Shown: positions 11,865 through 21,998, counted from the first letter of the stretch. The stretch: 64,000 bases of DNA from Aeromonas allosaccharophila (GCF_000819685.1 NZ_CDBR01000007.1:1-64000), one strand, 5' to 3'. Notes: generated by a model from the letters alone, not told the origin. Made by a program: numbers and translations.

Positions 11865-12935
11865 TTACAAAGTGGGAGAGGGCAGGTCACGCAATACCGC
11901 CAGCACGGCATCCATCTCGCCCTGATAGCCGATGGTGACGCGAATGCTGTTGTCCAGACCCGGCTTGCTGGAGAAATCCCGCAGTATGATGCCGGCGGCC
12001 TTCATGGCGGCAAAGACGGCGGCGCCATCCACAAAGCGCACCAGCACGAAGTTGCCCTTGTCTTCGAATACCTCTTTTACGCAGGAAAGTTCGTCGAGCG
12101 CGGCCTTGAAGGCGGCTTTTTGCTTGTTGAGCTCCATCACTCGCTCGCGCATCAGCTCCAGTCCCATGGGGGAGAGCGCCTGCGCCGCGATCTGGGCGAT
12201 GGGCTCGGGGATGGGATAGGGGGCGATCACCTTGGCCAGCATGGCGATCACCTCGGGATTTGCTAGGGTAAAGCCGCAGCGGATCCCCGCCAGGGCAAAG
12301 GCCTTGGAGAGGGTGCGGGTCACCACCAGATTGGGGAAGCGGGCCAGCAGGTCCACCACAGACGCATCGGGGCAGAACTCGATATAGGCCTCGTCCACCA
12401 CCACGATGGCGCGATCCCGGGCTTTTTCCAGCAGGGCAATGAGGCCGTCGCGACCCACCAGATCCCCGGTGGGGTTGTTGGGGGAGCAGAGAAACACCAG
12501 CTTCACATCGCCGAGGCGATCGGCGATGGCGGGCCAATCCGGCTGGCGGCTGGCGGTGAGCGGCTGCTCGACGATACCGACGCCGCAGGTCTCGGCGCTG
12601 ATGGCGTACATGCCGTAGGTAGGCGGGCAGATGAGGATCTGATCTTCACCCGCCTCGCAGAAGGTGCGAATAAGCAGCTCGATGGCCTCGTCGGCGCCGC
12701 GGCTGACCAGCACCTGATCCGGATTGACCCCGGCGTAGGCGGCATAACCGTTGACCACCTCGGCCGGTTGGCACTCGGGGTAGCGGTTGAGACGGCTGCC
12801 TTCGATGGTGAAGGGATAGGCCAGCGGCGCTTCGTTGGCGTTGAGCCAGACGTGGCCCTTGCCGCCGATGCGGCGAGCGGATTGATAGGGGGTGAGGGCC
12901 CGCACCACGCGGCGCGCCAGGTTGGCAATGCTCAT
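11865..12935 (-). CDS. hisC: Histidinol-phosphate aminotransferase
   Basis: This is a PLP-dependent class II aminotransferase that converts imidazole acetol phosphate to histidinol phosphate. The 356-residue protein has the [11 protein letters not shown] phosphate-binding region, [20 protein letters not shown], and the PLP lysine in [16 protein letters not shown]. The C-terminal substrate arginine is in NSIRVTIG. Its ATG overlaps the hisD stop by four bases, a usual arrangement in his operons. Confidence 0.96.
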   Translation of the reverse strand: MSIANLARRVVRALTPYQSARRIGGKGHVWLNANEAPLAYPFTIEGSRLNRYPECQPAEVVNGYAAYAGVNPDQVLVSRGADEAIELLIRTFCEAGEDQILICPPTYGMYAISAETCGVGIVEQPLTASRQPDWPAIADRLGDVKLVFLCSPNNPTGDLVGRDGLIALLEKARDRAIVVVDEAYIEFCPDASVVDLLARFPNLVVTRTLSKAFALAGIRCGFTLANPEVIAMLAKVIAPYPIPEPIAQIAAQALSPMGLELMRERVMELNKQKAAFKAALDELSCVKEVFEDKGNFVLVRFVDGAAVFAAMKAAGIILRDFSSKPGLDNSIRVTIGYQGEMDAVLAVLRDLPSPTL

Positions 12936-14257
12936 GACAAATCCTTCTGCTGTGCTGTTTGTTGGGGCGCGGCGGCCAGGGCGTTCAACCTGAGGGTGAC
13001 GGCATTCTTGTGGCCATCAAGCCCTTCGGCCTGGGCGATGCGCTCGACGATGGGGCCAAGGCCCTGAATGCCGCGCGCGCTCAGCTCCTGCACCGTGTAG
13101 CGGCGCTGATAATCGGCGAGGCCAAGGCTGGAGCAGGTACGGGCATAGCCATAGGTGGGCAAGGTATGGTTGGTGCCGCTGGCGTAATCACCGACCGACT
13201 CGGGGGTCCATGCCCCGAGGAAGATGGAACCGGCGTTTTCAAGTTGATCCAGTAGATCGCGAGGCACTTGGGTCTGCACAATCAGGTGCTCCGGGGCATA
13301 GGCGTTGGAGATGGCACACGCCTCGGCCAGATCGTCGCAGAGGATCACCAGACTGCTGCCGAGCGCCTGCGCGGCAATATCACGGCGGCTCAATTTGGCC
13401 AGCTGGCTTTTGATTTCGCCAGCGATGGCATCGGCCAGCAGCGGCGAGGTAGTCACCAGCACTACCTGACTGTCGGGACCGTGTTCGGCCTGGGAGAGCA
13501 GATCCGCCGCCACGAAGGCCGGGTTGGCGCTCTCGTCAGCAATCACCAGCACCTCGGAGGGGCCGGCGGGCATGTCGATGGCGGCGCCGCGCCAGTCGCG
13601 CGAAACCTGCCCCTTGGCCTCGGTCACATAGGCGTTGCCTGGGCCGAAGATCTTGTCCACCTTGGGAATGCTCTCGGTGCCGTAAGCCATGGCTGCGATG
13701 GCTTGCGCGCCGCCGATGGCAAACACCTTCTCGACCCCGCAGGCGCGGGCGGCAAACAGGATCTCGTCGCTGGCGGGGGATGGGGTGCAGAGCACCACTT
13801 CACGGCAACCGGCGATAGCAGCCGGAATAGCCAGCATCATCACGGTGGAGGGGAGCGGCGCGCTGCCCCCCGGCACATAGAGGCCGACCCGGCTGATGGG
13901 CTGGGTGCGCAGCTCGCACACCACCCCGGGCTGGGTTTCCACCCGCACTACCGGCTGCACTTGCGCGGCGTGGAAGGTGCGAATGTTGGCAATCGCCGCT
14001 TCGATGGCGTTTTTGATCTCGTCATCCAGCCGCGCGCAGGCGGCTTCAATCTCGGACTCGCTGACGCGCAACTGCTCACGGGGGGCGCGCTCGAAGCGCA
14101 GGCTCAGTTCGCGCAGGGCCTCATCGCCCCGGCTGCGCACCGCAGCGATGATATCCCGCACTACGACGCCGATATCGGCCTCGTCATTGAGGGCAGGCCG
14201 GGTCAGCACGTCGGCCTGCTGGGCGGGGGAGAGGGTCTTCCAGATCAGGGTCTGCAT
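12932..14257 (-). CDS. hisD: Histidinol dehydrogenase
   Basis: HisD is a zinc enzyme carrying out the last two oxidations, histidinol to histidinal to histidine, with NAD+. The 441-residue sequence has the family signature around [15 protein letters not shown], zinc ligands in QAEHGPDSQ and [15 protein letters not shown], and the catalytic Glu/His region YAPEHLIVQ. Length matches the family. It begins 12 bases after hisG and overlaps hisC by four bases. Confidence 0.97.
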   Translation of the reverse strand: MQTLIWKTLSPAQQADVLTRPALNDEADIGVVVRDIIAAVRSRGDEALRELSLRFERAPREQLRVSESEIEAACARLDDEIKNAIEAAIANIRTFHAAQVQPVVRVETQPGVVCELRTQPISRVGLYVPGGSAPLPSTVMMLAIPAAIAGCREVVLCTPSPASDEILFAARACGVEKVFAIGGAQAIAAMAYGTESIPKVDKIFGPGNAYVTEAKGQVSRDWRGAAIDMPAGPSEVLVIADESANPAFVAADLLSQAEHGPDSQVVLVTTSPLLADAIAGEIKSQLAKLSRRDIAAQALGSSLVILCDDLAEACAISNAYAPEHLIVQTQVPRDLLDQLENAGSIFLGAWTPESVGDYASGTNHTLPTYGYARTCSSLGLADYQRRYTVQELSARGIQGLGPIVERIAQAEGLDGHKNAVTLRLNALAAAPQQTAQQKDLS

Positions 14258-14269
14258 GATGTCCCTTCC

Positions 14270-15166
14270 TTATTCCATCATTTTTTCGATGGGCAGCACC
14301 AGAATGGAGCTGGCACCGAGGGCCTTGAGCTGCTCCATGGTCTCCCAAAACAGGGTCTCGCTGGAGACGACGTGCAGGGCCACCTGATTGGTGTCACCGG
14401 CCAGCTGCATGATGGTGGGGCGCTCGGCGCCCGGCAGCAGATCGGTGATGGCATCGAGCTTGTCCTTGGGGGCGTGCAGCATGATGTACTTGCTCTCGCG
14501 GGCCTGCTGCATCCCCTGAATGCGGGGCAGCAGTTTGTCGATGAGTTTTTGCTTGGCATCGGACAAGGGGTTGGGGGCCTGTACCAGCACTGCCTTGGAG
14601 CGGTAGATCACCTCCACCTCTTTGAGGCCATTGGCTTCCAGCGTGGCGCCGGTGGAGACCAGATCACAGATGGCATCGGCCAGGCCCGCACGGGGAGCTA
14701 CTTCTACCGAGCCGCCCAGCATCACGCTCTTGAAGCCAAGACCCTTTTCATCAAAGAAGCGCTTGAGCAGCCCCGGGTAGGAGGTAGCGATACGCTTGCC
14801 CGCCAGACTCTGTGGCCCTGTGTAGGTGACGTCTTCCGGCACCGCCAGCGAGAGGCGGCAGCCGCCAAAATCGAGCTGCTTGAGGGTTTTGACCTCGAAC
14901 GGCAGGCCCTGTGAGGCACGAATAAGCTGCACCTCTTCCAGCACGTTCTCGCCGATGATGCCAAGGTCGACTACCCCTTCCATCACCAGACCCGGGATGT
15001 CGTCATCGCGCACCCGCAAGATATCGATGGGCATGTTCTCGACATGGGCGATAAGGCGCTGCTCGCGCAGGTTGATCTTGAGGCCGCAGCTCTTGAACAG
15101 GGCCTGGGAGTCTTGGCTCAGACGACCGGACTTTTGCATGGCGATACGCAGACGTTGTGTTTCCAT
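14270..15166 (-). CDS. hisG: ATP phosphoribosyltransferase (long form)
   Basis: HisG joins ATP and PRPP, the first committed and feedback-inhibited step of the pathway. At 298 aa it is the long, hexameric form with a C-terminal ACT-like regulatory domain; no hisZ is needed. Motifs include [12 protein letters not shown] at the start, [12 protein letters not shown], and the PRPP loop [18 protein letters not shown] lies eight bases before the ATG at 15166. It is the first enzyme gene after the leader peptide and attenuator, so its expression should follow histidyl-tRNA supply. Confidence 0.97.
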   Translation of the reverse strand: METQRLRIAMQKSGRLSQDSQALFKSCGLKINLREQRLIAHVENMPIDILRVRDDDIPGLVMEGVVDLGIIGENVLEEVQLIRASQGLPFEVKTLKQLDFGGCRLSLAVPEDVTYTGPQSLAGKRIATSYPGLLKRFFDEKGLGFKSVMLGGSVEVAPRAGLADAICDLVSTGATLEANGLKEVEVIYRSKAVLVQAPNPLSDAKQKLIDKLLPRIQGMQQARESKYIMLHAPKDKLDAITDLLPGAERPTIMQLAGDTNQVALHVVSSETLFWETMEQLKALGASSILVLPIEKMME

Positions 15167-15193
15167 TTGCTCGATTTCCTTCTAGTCAAAAAC

Positions 15194-15230
15194 GAAAAAA
15201 CCCTCGGAAGTGTGTGCTTCCGAGGGTTTA
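15194..15230 (-). terminator. his operon attenuator
   Basis: On the minus strand a perfect 13-bp stem (15218-15230 with 15199-15211) closes a six-base loop and is followed by a run of Ts. It lies between the His-rich leader peptide and hisG. That is the classical place for a transcription attenuator governed by ribosome stalling at histidine codons. Confidence 0.9.
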
Positions 15231-15295
15231 TGAATCTTGCGGTCCTTTTGGAAGTCACCAGTTAAGTGTCTTCCAGCAGTCAACCTCCTGAAAGA

Positions 15296-15346
15296 CTAGT
15301 CGGGATGATGATGGTGGTGATGAGTCTTCAGGGTGGTGAACTTCAT
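15296..15346 (-). CDS. hisL: his operon leader peptide
   Basis: A 16-codon frame reads MKFTTLKTHHHHHHPD, with six consecutive histidine codons (CAT CAC CAC CAT CAT CAT) and a TAG stop. AAAGGA lies upstream of its ATG. In the enteric model, ribosomes slow at these codons when charged histidyl-tRNA is scarce and thereby prevent the downstream terminator hairpin from forming. The match in sequence, position and orientation to hisL of E. coli (seven histidines) is close. The peptide itself is not thought to act further. Confidence 0.95.
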   Translation of the reverse strand: MKFTTLKTHHHHHHPD

Positions 15347-15393
15347 GTAATCAATCCTTTACAAAATAAGATGTCGTAGTTGACGCCTGATTT

Positions 15394-15421
15394 AAACTAC
15401 CTGCCTTGACAGAAAATGCAA
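15394..15421 (-). promoter_or_regulatory. Possible his operon promoter
   Basis: TTGCAT (15416-15421) and TAGTTT (15394-15399) on the minus strand are 16 bases apart and would start transcription some 40 bases before hisL. The hexamers are only fair matches. The 160-base region up to 15508 is divergent and also holds a TTGACA on the plus strand (15406-15411) with a poor -10, perhaps for the gene at 15509. Confidence 0.3.
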
Positions 15422-15508
15422 CCCGAAATTGTGATTTGATCGATTAAAGTTGAGAAAACGGTTTTCTGGTCGATAACTAGACAATAACCCCTTGCAGGAG
15501 TCGCCATC

Positions 15509-15754
15509 ATGCCCAGCCAGGACCTGTTGTTCCCCATTTTGCCCCGGGCACCCGCTGCGCCCGGCAGCGAAGAGATCAAGCGGGAAGTGAACCAGATCAG
15601 CAAGAAGCACCAGCTGCGCAAGACCAGCACGGACAACAGTGACTCCCAGCAGCGCCAGCAGGCGTATAGCACGCCCGCCAAGCGTGATCAGCCCAAGGTG
15701 GAAGAGGATGATCACAAACCGGATCCCGACCATCAGATCGATCTGTTCGTCTAG
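15509..15754 (+). CDS. Small charged hypothetical protein
   Basis: An 81-residue frame starts at an ATG with GGAG eight bases upstream and ends 67 bases before the yoaA start. After MPSQDLLFPILPRAPAAP it becomes strongly hydrophilic: a Lys/Gln/Ser-rich middle (SKKHQLRK, SDSQQRQQ) and an acidic-His tail ending HKPDPDHQIDLFV. No membrane segment, signal peptide or recognised domain is visible, and most of the chain looks disordered. The QIDLFV end resembles a short C-terminal peptide motif of the QxxLF beta-clamp type (QIDLF), but this is only suggestive. I do not recognise the family. Confidence 0.55.
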   Translation: MPSQDLLFPILPRAPAAPGSEEIKREVNQISKKHQLRKTSTDNSDSQQRQQAYSTPAKRDQPKVEEDDHKPDPDHQIDLFV

Positions 15755-15821
15755 GCAGATTATCTGTCCCGCTTTTGCCGCGCTTTTGGCATAATGGCCG
15801 CTTTTGCTGCGGGACGCCCTT

Positions 15822-17741
15822 TTGACCATCCAGACCCTGTTCAAGCCAGATGGCCCTCTGGCCAGCCATATCGACGGTTTCAAAGCCCGCGCTCCCCAAC
15901 TGGAGATGGCCGAAGCGGTCGCGCGCGCCATCAAGAGTGGTGGCCGTCTGCTGGTGGAGGCGGGGACCGGTACCGGCAAGACCTACGCCTATCTGGTGCC
16001 AGCGCTGGAGTCCGGCAAGCGGGTGGTGATCAGCACCGGCTCCAAGAACCTGCAGGAACAGCTCTTCTATCGGGATCTCCCGACCATCACAGGTGCGCTC
16101 TCCTACACCCCGCCGGTGGCCCTGCTCAAGGGGCGCAGCAACTATCTCTGCATCGAGCGAATGAACCGGCTGTTGAGTGAATCCCATCTGCAAAAGCCTG
16201 AAGTCCTGAACGATCTGGTGAAGGTCAAATCCTGGTCCACCGCCACCGATAACGGCGATGTGGGGGATATTCCGGGACTGCAGGAGAACGCCGAGATCCT
16301 CGCCCACGTCACCAGCACCAACGACAATTGCCTTGGTCGCGACTGTCCCTATTACGACGATTGCCATCTGGTTGTGGCCCGCCGCCGCGCCATGGATGCC
16401 CAGGTGGTGGTGATCAATCATCACCTCTTCTTCGCCGATATGGCGGTGAAAGACACCGGATTTGGCGAGTTGGTGCCAGAAGCGCAAGTCTATGTCTTTG
16501 ATGAGGCGCATCAGCTGCCGGAGATCGCCACCAACTACTTCGGCAAGTCGGTGGGCAGCCGCACCATCCAGGATCTGGCGCAGGATATCCAGCTGGCCTA
16601 TCGCGCAGAGGCCCACGATATGGCCCAGCTTGGCAAGGCGGCGGACCGGCTCTCCATCGCCAGTCAGGATCTGCGCCTCGCCTTCGGGGTGGATGGTGGT
16701 CGCGGCAATACCCGCGACATGCTGCGCCAATCGCTCTGGGGCCAGGCGTTGGCTCGTCTCAACGACGCCATCGGGCTCTGCTACGAGGTGCTCAAACTCG
16801 CGCTCGGCCGTGGCGAGCAGCTCGATCACGCTTTCGAGCGGATCTGCGAGCTGCGCACCCGCCTTGGCGAGGTGCTGGCGGTCAACCAGACCGGTTTCTC
16901 CTACTGGTATGACTGCTCGCGACTGCATTTTTCCCTCAATTTGACGCCGCTCTCGGTGGCCGAGCGATTCAGTGCCGAGGTGCAAAAGCCGGAGGTGGCC
17001 TGGGTCTTTACCTCTGCCACCCTGACGGTGGATATGCGTTTTGATCACTTCAAGGCTGAGTTGGGGCTGGCGGGCAGCGCCGAGCTTATTCTCGACAGTC
17101 CGTTCGACTATGGCGAGCAGGCGCGGCTCTGTGTGCCCCGCTATCTGCCGGAGCCCAACGCCTTTGGTCGCGGCGAGCAGCTGGCCAATCTGATGATCCC
17201 GCTTATCAACAAGACGCCGGGAGGCTGTTTCTTCCTCTGCACCAGCCATCAGGTGATGCGTCAGGTAGCCGAGGTGCTGCGCCGGGAGATTGGCCGCACC
17301 GTGCTGCTGCAAGGAGAGGACAACAAGCAGCGGCTGCTCAAGGAGTTTGTCGAAAATGGCCGCGCCGTGCTGGTGGCGACCAGCAGCTTTTGGGAGGGGA
17401 TCGACGTGCGAGGGGCGGCGTTGTCGTGTGTTATCATCGACAAACTGCCGTTTGCCAGCCCGGATGATCCGCTGCTCAAGGCGCGGGTGGATGATTGCAA
17501 GCTCAAGGGGGGCGATCCCTTCGCCGAGCTGCAGTTGCCCAAGGCGGTGATTGCACTCAAACAGGGGGTGGGGCGGCTTATTCGTGATCGCAGTGATCAC
17601 GGCGTGCTGGTGATCTGTGATCCACGGATGGTCAACAAACCCTACGGCGCCACCTTTATCAAGAGTCTGCCCGCCATCCCTCGCACCCGGGAGTTGGGGA
17701 CGCTGGGGAGCTTTTTCGATCGCACTGAACGCGGTGAATAA
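15822..17741 (+). CDS. yoaA: ATP-dependent DNA helicase, DinG/XPD family (YoaA)
   Basis: This is a superfamily 2 iron-sulfur helicase; E. coli YoaA works with the HolC clamp-loader subunit to help replication past damage. Walker A is EAGTGTGKTYAY, Walker B DEAHQLPE, and four cysteines (CIER, then CLGRDCPYYDDC) fit the 4Fe-4S cluster. C-terminal helicase motifs include LVATSSFWEGIDV and QGVGRLIRD. No ATG starts the frame. I prefer the TTG at 15822, seven bases after GGGA, over the TTG at 15804; this gives about 639 aa, close to E. coli. It precedes tsaB on the same strand. Confidence 0.92.
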   Translation: MTIQTLFKPDGPLASHIDGFKARAPQLEMAEAVARAIKSGGRLLVEAGTGTGKTYAYLVPALESGKRVVISTGSKNLQEQLFYRDLPTITGALSYTPPVALLKGRSNYLCIERMNRLLSESHLQKPEVLNDLVKVKSWSTATDNGDVGDIPGLQENAEILAHVTSTNDNCLGRDCPYYDDCHLVVARRRAMDAQVVVINHHLFFADMAVKDTGFGELVPEAQVYVFDEAHQLPEIATNYFGKSVGSRTIQDLAQDIQLAYRAEAHDMAQLGKAADRLSIASQDLRLAFGVDGGRGNTRDMLRQSLWGQALARLNDAIGLCYEVLKLALGRGEQLDHAFERICELRTRLGEVLAVNQTGFSYWYDCSRLHFSLNLTPLSVAERFSAEVQKPEVAWVFTSATLTVDMRFDHFKAELGLAGSAELILDSPFDYGEQARLCVPRYLPEPNAFGRGEQLANLMIPLINKTPGGCFFLCTSHQVMRQVAEVLRREIGRTVLLQGEDNKQRLLKEFVENGRAVLVATSSFWEGIDVRGAALSCVIIDKLPFASPDDPLLKARVDDCKLKGGDPFAELQLPKAVIALKQGVGRLIRDRSDHGVLVICDPRMVNKPYGATFIKSLPAIPRTRELGTLGSFFDRTERGE

Positions 17742-17788
17742 GTGTGCCGCCAGATAACAGATTTGAACAACGGGTGAGCATCTCTCGC

Positions 17789-17817
17789 TTGCCGGTTATG
17801 TAATTGACTGATTTTAT
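17789..17817 (+). promoter_or_regulatory. Possible tsaB promoter
   Basis: TTGCCG (17789-17794), 17 bases, TTTTAT (17812-17817). The predicted start of transcription is only about eight bases before the tsaB ATG at 17832. Found by eye only. Confidence 0.3.
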
Positions 17818-17831
17818 AGAGATTGGAAAGC

Positions 17832-18533
17832 ATGAACGAGTTGAAGATCCTGGCCGTAGATACCGCCACCGAAGCCTGCTCCGCCGCCTTGCTGGTGGGT
17901 GACAAGCTGTTCTCCCGCTGGGAGGAGGCGCCACGGGATCACACCCGAAAAATCCTGCCCATGGTTCAGGCTGTGTTAGACGATGCCGGGATAAGTTTGA
18001 GTGACCTCGACGCCATCGCGTTCGGTCGTGGCCCCGGCTCCTTTACCGGCGTTCGGATCGGTATCGGGGTGGCGCAAGGGCTGGCGTTTGGTGCGGGTGT
18101 GCCGCTGATCGGTATCTCGACCCTGGCCGCCATGGCACAAGGCGCCTATCGACTGGATGGCGCCGAGCAGGTACTGACCGCCATCGATGCGCGGATGAAC
18201 GAGGTCTATTTCGGCCGCTATGAGCTAATTGACGGCCGTATGCAGCTGGTGGGTGACGAGGTGGTGAGCGATCCTTCGGCACTGGTTGACGTCCGTGGCA
18301 AGCTGGCGGGTCGTGTGACCTGCGTTGGCACCGGTTTTGAAACCTATGGCGAGACCTTGAGTGGTTTGGCCGATGAGCTGGCGGTGAGTCAGGTGCGCTT
18401 CCCGGCGGCAGCAGACATGTTGCCATTGGCCCGCGCCGCTTGGTTGGCGGGGGAGGCGGTGCCGGTAGAACAAGCAACGCCGGTCTATTTGCGTGACAAG
18501 GTGACCTGGAAAAAACTGCCGGGTCGCGAATAA
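17832..18533 (+). CDS. tsaB: tRNA threonylcarbamoyladenosine synthesis protein TsaB
   Basis: TsaB (formerly YeaZ) pairs with TsaD and TsaE to add the threonylcarbamoyl group to A37 of ANN-decoding tRNAs. The actin/HSP70-like fold starts ILAVDTATEACSAALL, and the family motif GRGPGSFTGVRIG is present. The frame extends upstream to a TTG at 17823, but the ATG at 17832 matches the family N-terminus. Length is about 233 aa. Next downstream is the Slp-family lipoprotein, the same order as E. coli yeaZ-yeaY. Confidence 0.96.
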   Translation: MNELKILAVDTATEACSAALLVGDKLFSRWEEAPRDHTRKILPMVQAVLDDAGISLSDLDAIAFGRGPGSFTGVRIGIGVAQGLAFGAGVPLIGISTLAAMAQGAYRLDGAEQVLTAIDARMNEVYFGRYELIDGRMQLVGDEVVSDPSALVDVRGKLAGRVTCVGTGFETYGETLSGLADELAVSQVRFPAAADMLPLARAAWLAGEAVPVEQATPVYLRDKVTWKKLPGRE

Positions 18534-18620
18534 GGGCAAGAGGCATGTCGCTCTTGCCGCTCATCAGCTGCAACACAAGCGGGTGGCCCCGACGGGCCAT
18601 GCTGGCAACAGGAGAGTGAC

Positions 18621-19160
18621 ATGATGCGTAATAGCAGAAGCGACATGATGAAACGCACTATGGTGGTCGGGGCGCTGGCTCTGCTGCTCGGGGCTTGCAG
18701 TTCGGTCCCCAAGGAACTGGCCTATGAGCCAGAAAACCAGCTGGTGGCCTATCAGCCCGCCCTTGGCGGAATGGAGGGCAAACCGGCCCGCTGGAGCGGC
18801 GTTATCTCGGCGGTGCACAACAAGGCGGATCAGAGCGTTATTGAAGTGGTCTATCTGTCGCTCAAGTCCAACGGTGTGCCGGAGCAGACCGAGCAGAGCC
18901 CGGGCCGTTTTCTGGCCATCATGAAGGGTTTTGTCGATCCGACCCTCTACGCCAAGGGGCGCAGCCTGACGGTGCTTGGCACCATAGGCAAACCGGTGGA
19001 TAGCCAGATTGGCGAGCACAAGTACCGCTTCTCGGTGCTCAATGTGACGGGCAGCAAGCTGTGGCCGCCAGTCAAAGAGGTGGAGGTACGCTATATGGAC
19101 CCCTACTTCTACGACCCCTTCTATGATCCCTTCTGGCCGAGACGGCCGCTGCGTCGCTAA
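18621..19160 (+). CDS. yeaY: Slp-family outer-membrane lipoprotein (YeaY-like)
   Basis: The N-terminus has a short basic part, a hydrophobic stretch and the lipobox LLLGAC, so the mature protein should be an acylated lipoprotein. The following 150 residues (VPKELAYEPENQLVAY, RWSGVISAV, LTVLGTIGKPV) match the Slp/YeaY family of outer-membrane lipoproteins, known in E. coli as starvation-induced or sigma-E related. The C-terminus is rich in Tyr, Asp, Pro and Phe (YMDPYFYDPFYDPFW). GGAG precedes the first of two adjacent ATGs. It lies between tsaB and an alpha/beta hydrolase that starts nine bases later. Confidence 0.88.
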   Translation: MMRNSRSDMMKRTMVVGALALLLGACSSVPKELAYEPENQLVAYQPALGGMEGKPARWSGVISAVHNKADQSVIEVVYLSLKSNGVPEQTEQSPGRFLAIMKGFVDPTLYAKGRSLTVLGTIGKPVDSQIGEHKYRFSVLNVTGSKLWPPVKEVEVRYMDPYFYDPFYDPFWPRRPLRR

Positions 19161-19168
19161 GGCTTGCC

Positions 19169-20047
19169 ATGATCAAGAGCATCAAAAGCACTCTGCACGA
19201 ACGTCTGCTCACCTTGGCAGATGGTCGGCGGGTTGCCCTGTTGGAGAACTACTCCGCTGAGCATTATCAGCAGGGTAAACCGCTGCTGATCGCCCTGCAT
19301 GGCTGGCTCGACAATAGCGCCAGCTTCTTGCCGCTGGCGCCGCATCTGGGGGATTTTCACCTCATCTGTGTCGATCTGCCGGGACATGGTCACTCCGATC
19401 ACAAAACCACCCCTTATGTCTTTGTCGACTGGCTGGACGATCTCTACCAGATCGTGCAGGCGGCAGGGTGGTCGCGCTTCACTCTGCTCGGTCACTCCCT
19501 CGGGGCGCTGATCGCCTCCGCCTATGCCGGGGTGTTCCCCGAACAGGTGGAGCGGTTGATCATGCTGGAGGGGCTGGGGCCGCTGAGCCAGCCCGATGAG
19601 GAGGCTCCTGCCCAGCTGCGACGTGCGATTTTAAACCGTAGTCGCACCCGGGAGCGCAGTGCCAACGGCTTTGCCTCCATCGATGAGGCTGTCGCCGCCC
19701 GTTGCAAAGTGGCGGATATCACGCAGCAGGCGGCGCGTCTTATCTGTGAGCGGCAGCTTGAAGAGCGGGCAGGGCGCTGGCACTGGCGAAGCGACCCCCG
19801 CTTGCGGGATCTGTCGCCCTTGAGAATGAGCGAAGGACAAGCTCGGGCACTGATGGCGGCTATCCGTTGTCCTGTGCTGTTGATTCAGGGGGAGCAGGGC
19901 TTTGCTGCGCTGGAAGCCCAATGGCAGGCCCGTCAGGATGCCTTCCAGCAGATCGAGCGGGTCATATTGGGTGGAAACCACCATTTTCATATGGAAAATT
20001 CGGTTGATACGGCCGTTTGTATCGTAAAGTTTTGTCAAGTTCGGTAG
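19169..20047 (+). CDS. Alpha/beta hydrolase
   Basis: A 292-residue alpha/beta-hydrolase fold protein. The oxyanion region HGWLDNSASF, the DLPGHGHSD turn, the nucleophile elbow GHSLGALIA (Ser) and a late His in LGGNHHFHME make a plausible Ser-His-Asp triad. No signal peptide is seen, so it is probably cytoplasmic. Substrate cannot be told; its position between an Slp lipoprotein and fadD hints at lipid or ester metabolism, but this is inference. The start is nine bases after yeaY, so the two are probably co-transcribed. E. coli lacks a gene at this place. Confidence 0.85.
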   Translation: MIKSIKSTLHERLLTLADGRRVALLENYSAEHYQQGKPLLIALHGWLDNSASFLPLAPHLGDFHLICVDLPGHGHSDHKTTPYVFVDWLDDLYQIVQAAGWSRFTLLGHSLGALIASAYAGVFPEQVERLIMLEGLGPLSQPDEEAPAQLRRAILNRSRTRERSANGFASIDEAVAARCKVADITQQAARLICERQLEERAGRWHWRSDPRLRDLSPLRMSEGQARALMAAIRCPVLLIQGEQGFAALEAQWQARQDAFQQIERVILGGNHHFHMENSVDTAVCIVKFCQVR

Positions 20048-20209
20048 AATCGCCAGCTTTCAATAATTCCAGGTTTGTTTTCTCCCTCACATTTTTCTGT
20101 TGTTAATTTGCTGTTAATTGATGTTGCGCTGTGTAAATATGTGCGGCATTAGAGCATCAGCTTAAAACAACCGATTAAAATGGATGTGAACCGGGACGGA
20201 GGCAACACA

Positions 20210-21922
20210 GTGAGCGCACAGGTGCTAGTTATGCAGGAGAAGTTTGTGGAAAAAGTCTGGCTGAAACGTTATCCGGAAGGGGTCCCCGCCGAGATCAATC
20301 CAGACCAATACAGCTCCCTGGTCGAGATGTTCGAATCCTCGGTGACCCAGTTTGCCGATCAGCCCGCCTTCGTCAACATGGGCCAAACCATCACCTACCG
20401 CCGACTGGAAGAGCAGTCCCGCGCCTTTGCTGCCTACCTGCAAAACGAGCTGAAGTTGGAGAAAGGGGATCGGGTTGCGGTGATGATGCCGAACCTGCTG
20501 CAATATCCCATCGCCGTGTTCGGCATCCTGCGCGCCGGCATGATCGTGGTCAACGTCAACCCGCTCTATACCCCGCGCGAGCTGGAGCATCAGCTCAAAG
20601 ATTCCGGTGCCAAGGCCATCGTCATCGTCTCCAACTTCGCCCATACCCTGGAAAAGGTGGTCTACGACACCCCGATCAAGCACGTTATCCTGACCCGGAT
20701 GGGGGACAATCTGGGGCTGGCCAAGGGCACTCTGGTCAACTTCGTGGTCAAGTACGTCAAGAAGCTGGTGCCGAAATACAATCTGCCCCACGCCACCACC
20801 ATGCGTCAGGCCCTCTCCAAGGGGCGTTTCCTGCAGTACATCAAGCCGGAGATCACCAACGACGATCTCGCCTTCCTGCAGTACACCGGTGGCACCACCG
20901 GCCTCTCCAAGGGGGCCATGTTGACCCATCGCAACATGATTGCCAACGTCGAGCAGTGCCTCGGCGTCTATGGCCCCATGCTGGAGCGCGGCAAGGAGTT
21001 CGTGGTCACCGCATTGCCGCTCTATCACGTCTTCGCTCTGACCGTGAACTGCCTGCTCTTTATGCGTATCGGTGGTTACAACCTGCTGATCAGCAATCCG
21101 CGCGACATCCCGGGTTTTGTCAAAGAGATCAAGAAGTACCCCTTTACCTGTATTACCGGGGTCAACACCCTGTTTAATGCGCTGGTCAACAACGAAGAGT
21201 TTCAGGGGATCGCCTTTGACAAGCTCAAGCTGACCATCGGCGGCGGTATGGCGGTGCAGCGCGCGGTCGCGGAGAAGTGGAAGACACTGACCGATACCCC
21301 GCTGCTGGAAGGCTATGGCCTGACCGAGTGCTCGCCACTGGTGAGCGTCTGCCCTTACGATCTGACCGATTACAATGGCTCCATCGGTCTGCCGGTCTGC
21401 TCCACCGACATTCGTCTGGTGGATGACTGCGGCCAGGTGGTTCACGCCCTCGGTACCCCCGGCGAAATGCAGGTACGCGGCCCGCAGGTGATGACCGGTT
21501 ACTGGCAGCGCCCCGAGGCGACCGCCGAAGTGATGCAGGATGGCTGGCTCTGTACCGGTGATATCGCCGTGTGCGACGAGCAGGGCTTCTTCAAGATCGT
21601 TGACCGCAAGAAGGACATGATCCTGGTCTCCGGTTTCAACGTCTATCCGAACGAGATCGAAGATGTCGTCGCCCTGCACCCGAAAGTGCTGGAAGTGGCC
21701 GCCGTCGGCGTGCCGCACAAGGTCTCCGGCGAGTTGGTGAAGATCTTTGTGGTCAAGAAAGATGCAAAATTGCAGGAGGACGAGATTATTGCCCACTGCC
21801 GCAAACATCTGACTGCCTATAAGGTGCCGAAACTGGTAGAATTTCGTGACGAACTTCCCAAGACCAATGTGGGCAAGATCCTGCGCCGCGTACTGCGCGA
21901 CGAGGAGATTGCCAAGCAATAA
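20210..21922 (+). CDS. fadD: Long-chain fatty-acid CoA ligase
   Basis: FadD activates exogenous long-chain fatty acids with ATP and CoA at the inner membrane, feeding beta-oxidation. The AMP-binding loop is [16 protein letters not shown], the adenylate motif GYGLTECSP, and the fatty-acid-binding signature is [17 protein letters not shown] with DRKKDMI. Identity with E. coli FadD is visible over long stretches. The GTG at 20210 is seven bases after a perfect GGAGG and is preferred to the upstream ATG at 20180; an internal ATG at 20231 would match E. coli more nearly. The 160-base upstream gap shows no clear FadR operator. A strong terminator follows. Confidence 0.95.
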   Translation: MSAQVLVMQEKFVEKVWLKRYPEGVPAEINPDQYSSLVEMFESSVTQFADQPAFVNMGQTITYRRLEEQSRAFAAYLQNELKLEKGDRVAVMMPNLLQYPIAVFGILRAGMIVVNVNPLYTPRELEHQLKDSGAKAIVIVSNFAHTLEKVVYDTPIKHVILTRMGDNLGLAKGTLVNFVVKYVKKLVPKYNLPHATTMRQALSKGRFLQYIKPEITNDDLAFLQYTGGTTGLSKGAMLTHRNMIANVEQCLGVYGPMLERGKEFVVTALPLYHVFALTVNCLLFMRIGGYNLLISNPRDIPGFVKEIKKYPFTCITGVNTLFNALVNNEEFQGIAFDKLKLTIGGGMAVQRAVAEKWKTLTDTPLLEGYGLTECSPLVSVCPYDLTDYNGSIGLPVCSTDIRLVDDCGQVVHALGTPGEMQVRGPQVMTGYWQRPEATAEVMQDGWLCTGDIAVCDEQGFFKIVDRKKDMILVSGFNVYPNEIEDVVALHPKVLEVAAVGVPHKVSGELVKIFVVKKDAKLQEDEIIAHCRKHLTAYKVPKLVEFRDELPKTNVGKILRRVLRDEEIAKQ

Positions 21923-21970
21923 CCGGACTGCGGCTGTAGAACCCTCTGCAAACCAGCACCGTCGTTATGC

Positions 21971-21998
21971 AAAACCGTGGGTCATCCCACGGTTTTTT
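21971..21998 (+). terminator. fadD terminator
   Basis: An 11-bp stem (21971-21981 with 21986-21996) with a TCAT loop is followed by a T-run, between fadD and rnd. Confidence 0.9.

Noticed and set aside
15597..17600. Minus-strand open frame of 667 codons
   Set aside because: Antisense shadow of yoaA; no recognisable domain and no ribosome site.
20048..20209. FadR or CRP operator before fadD
   Set aside because: No sequence close to either consensus is visible in this gap.
20225..21919. Minus-strand open frame of 564 codons
   Set aside because: Antisense to fadD; low-complexity translation with many His, Gln and Gly.
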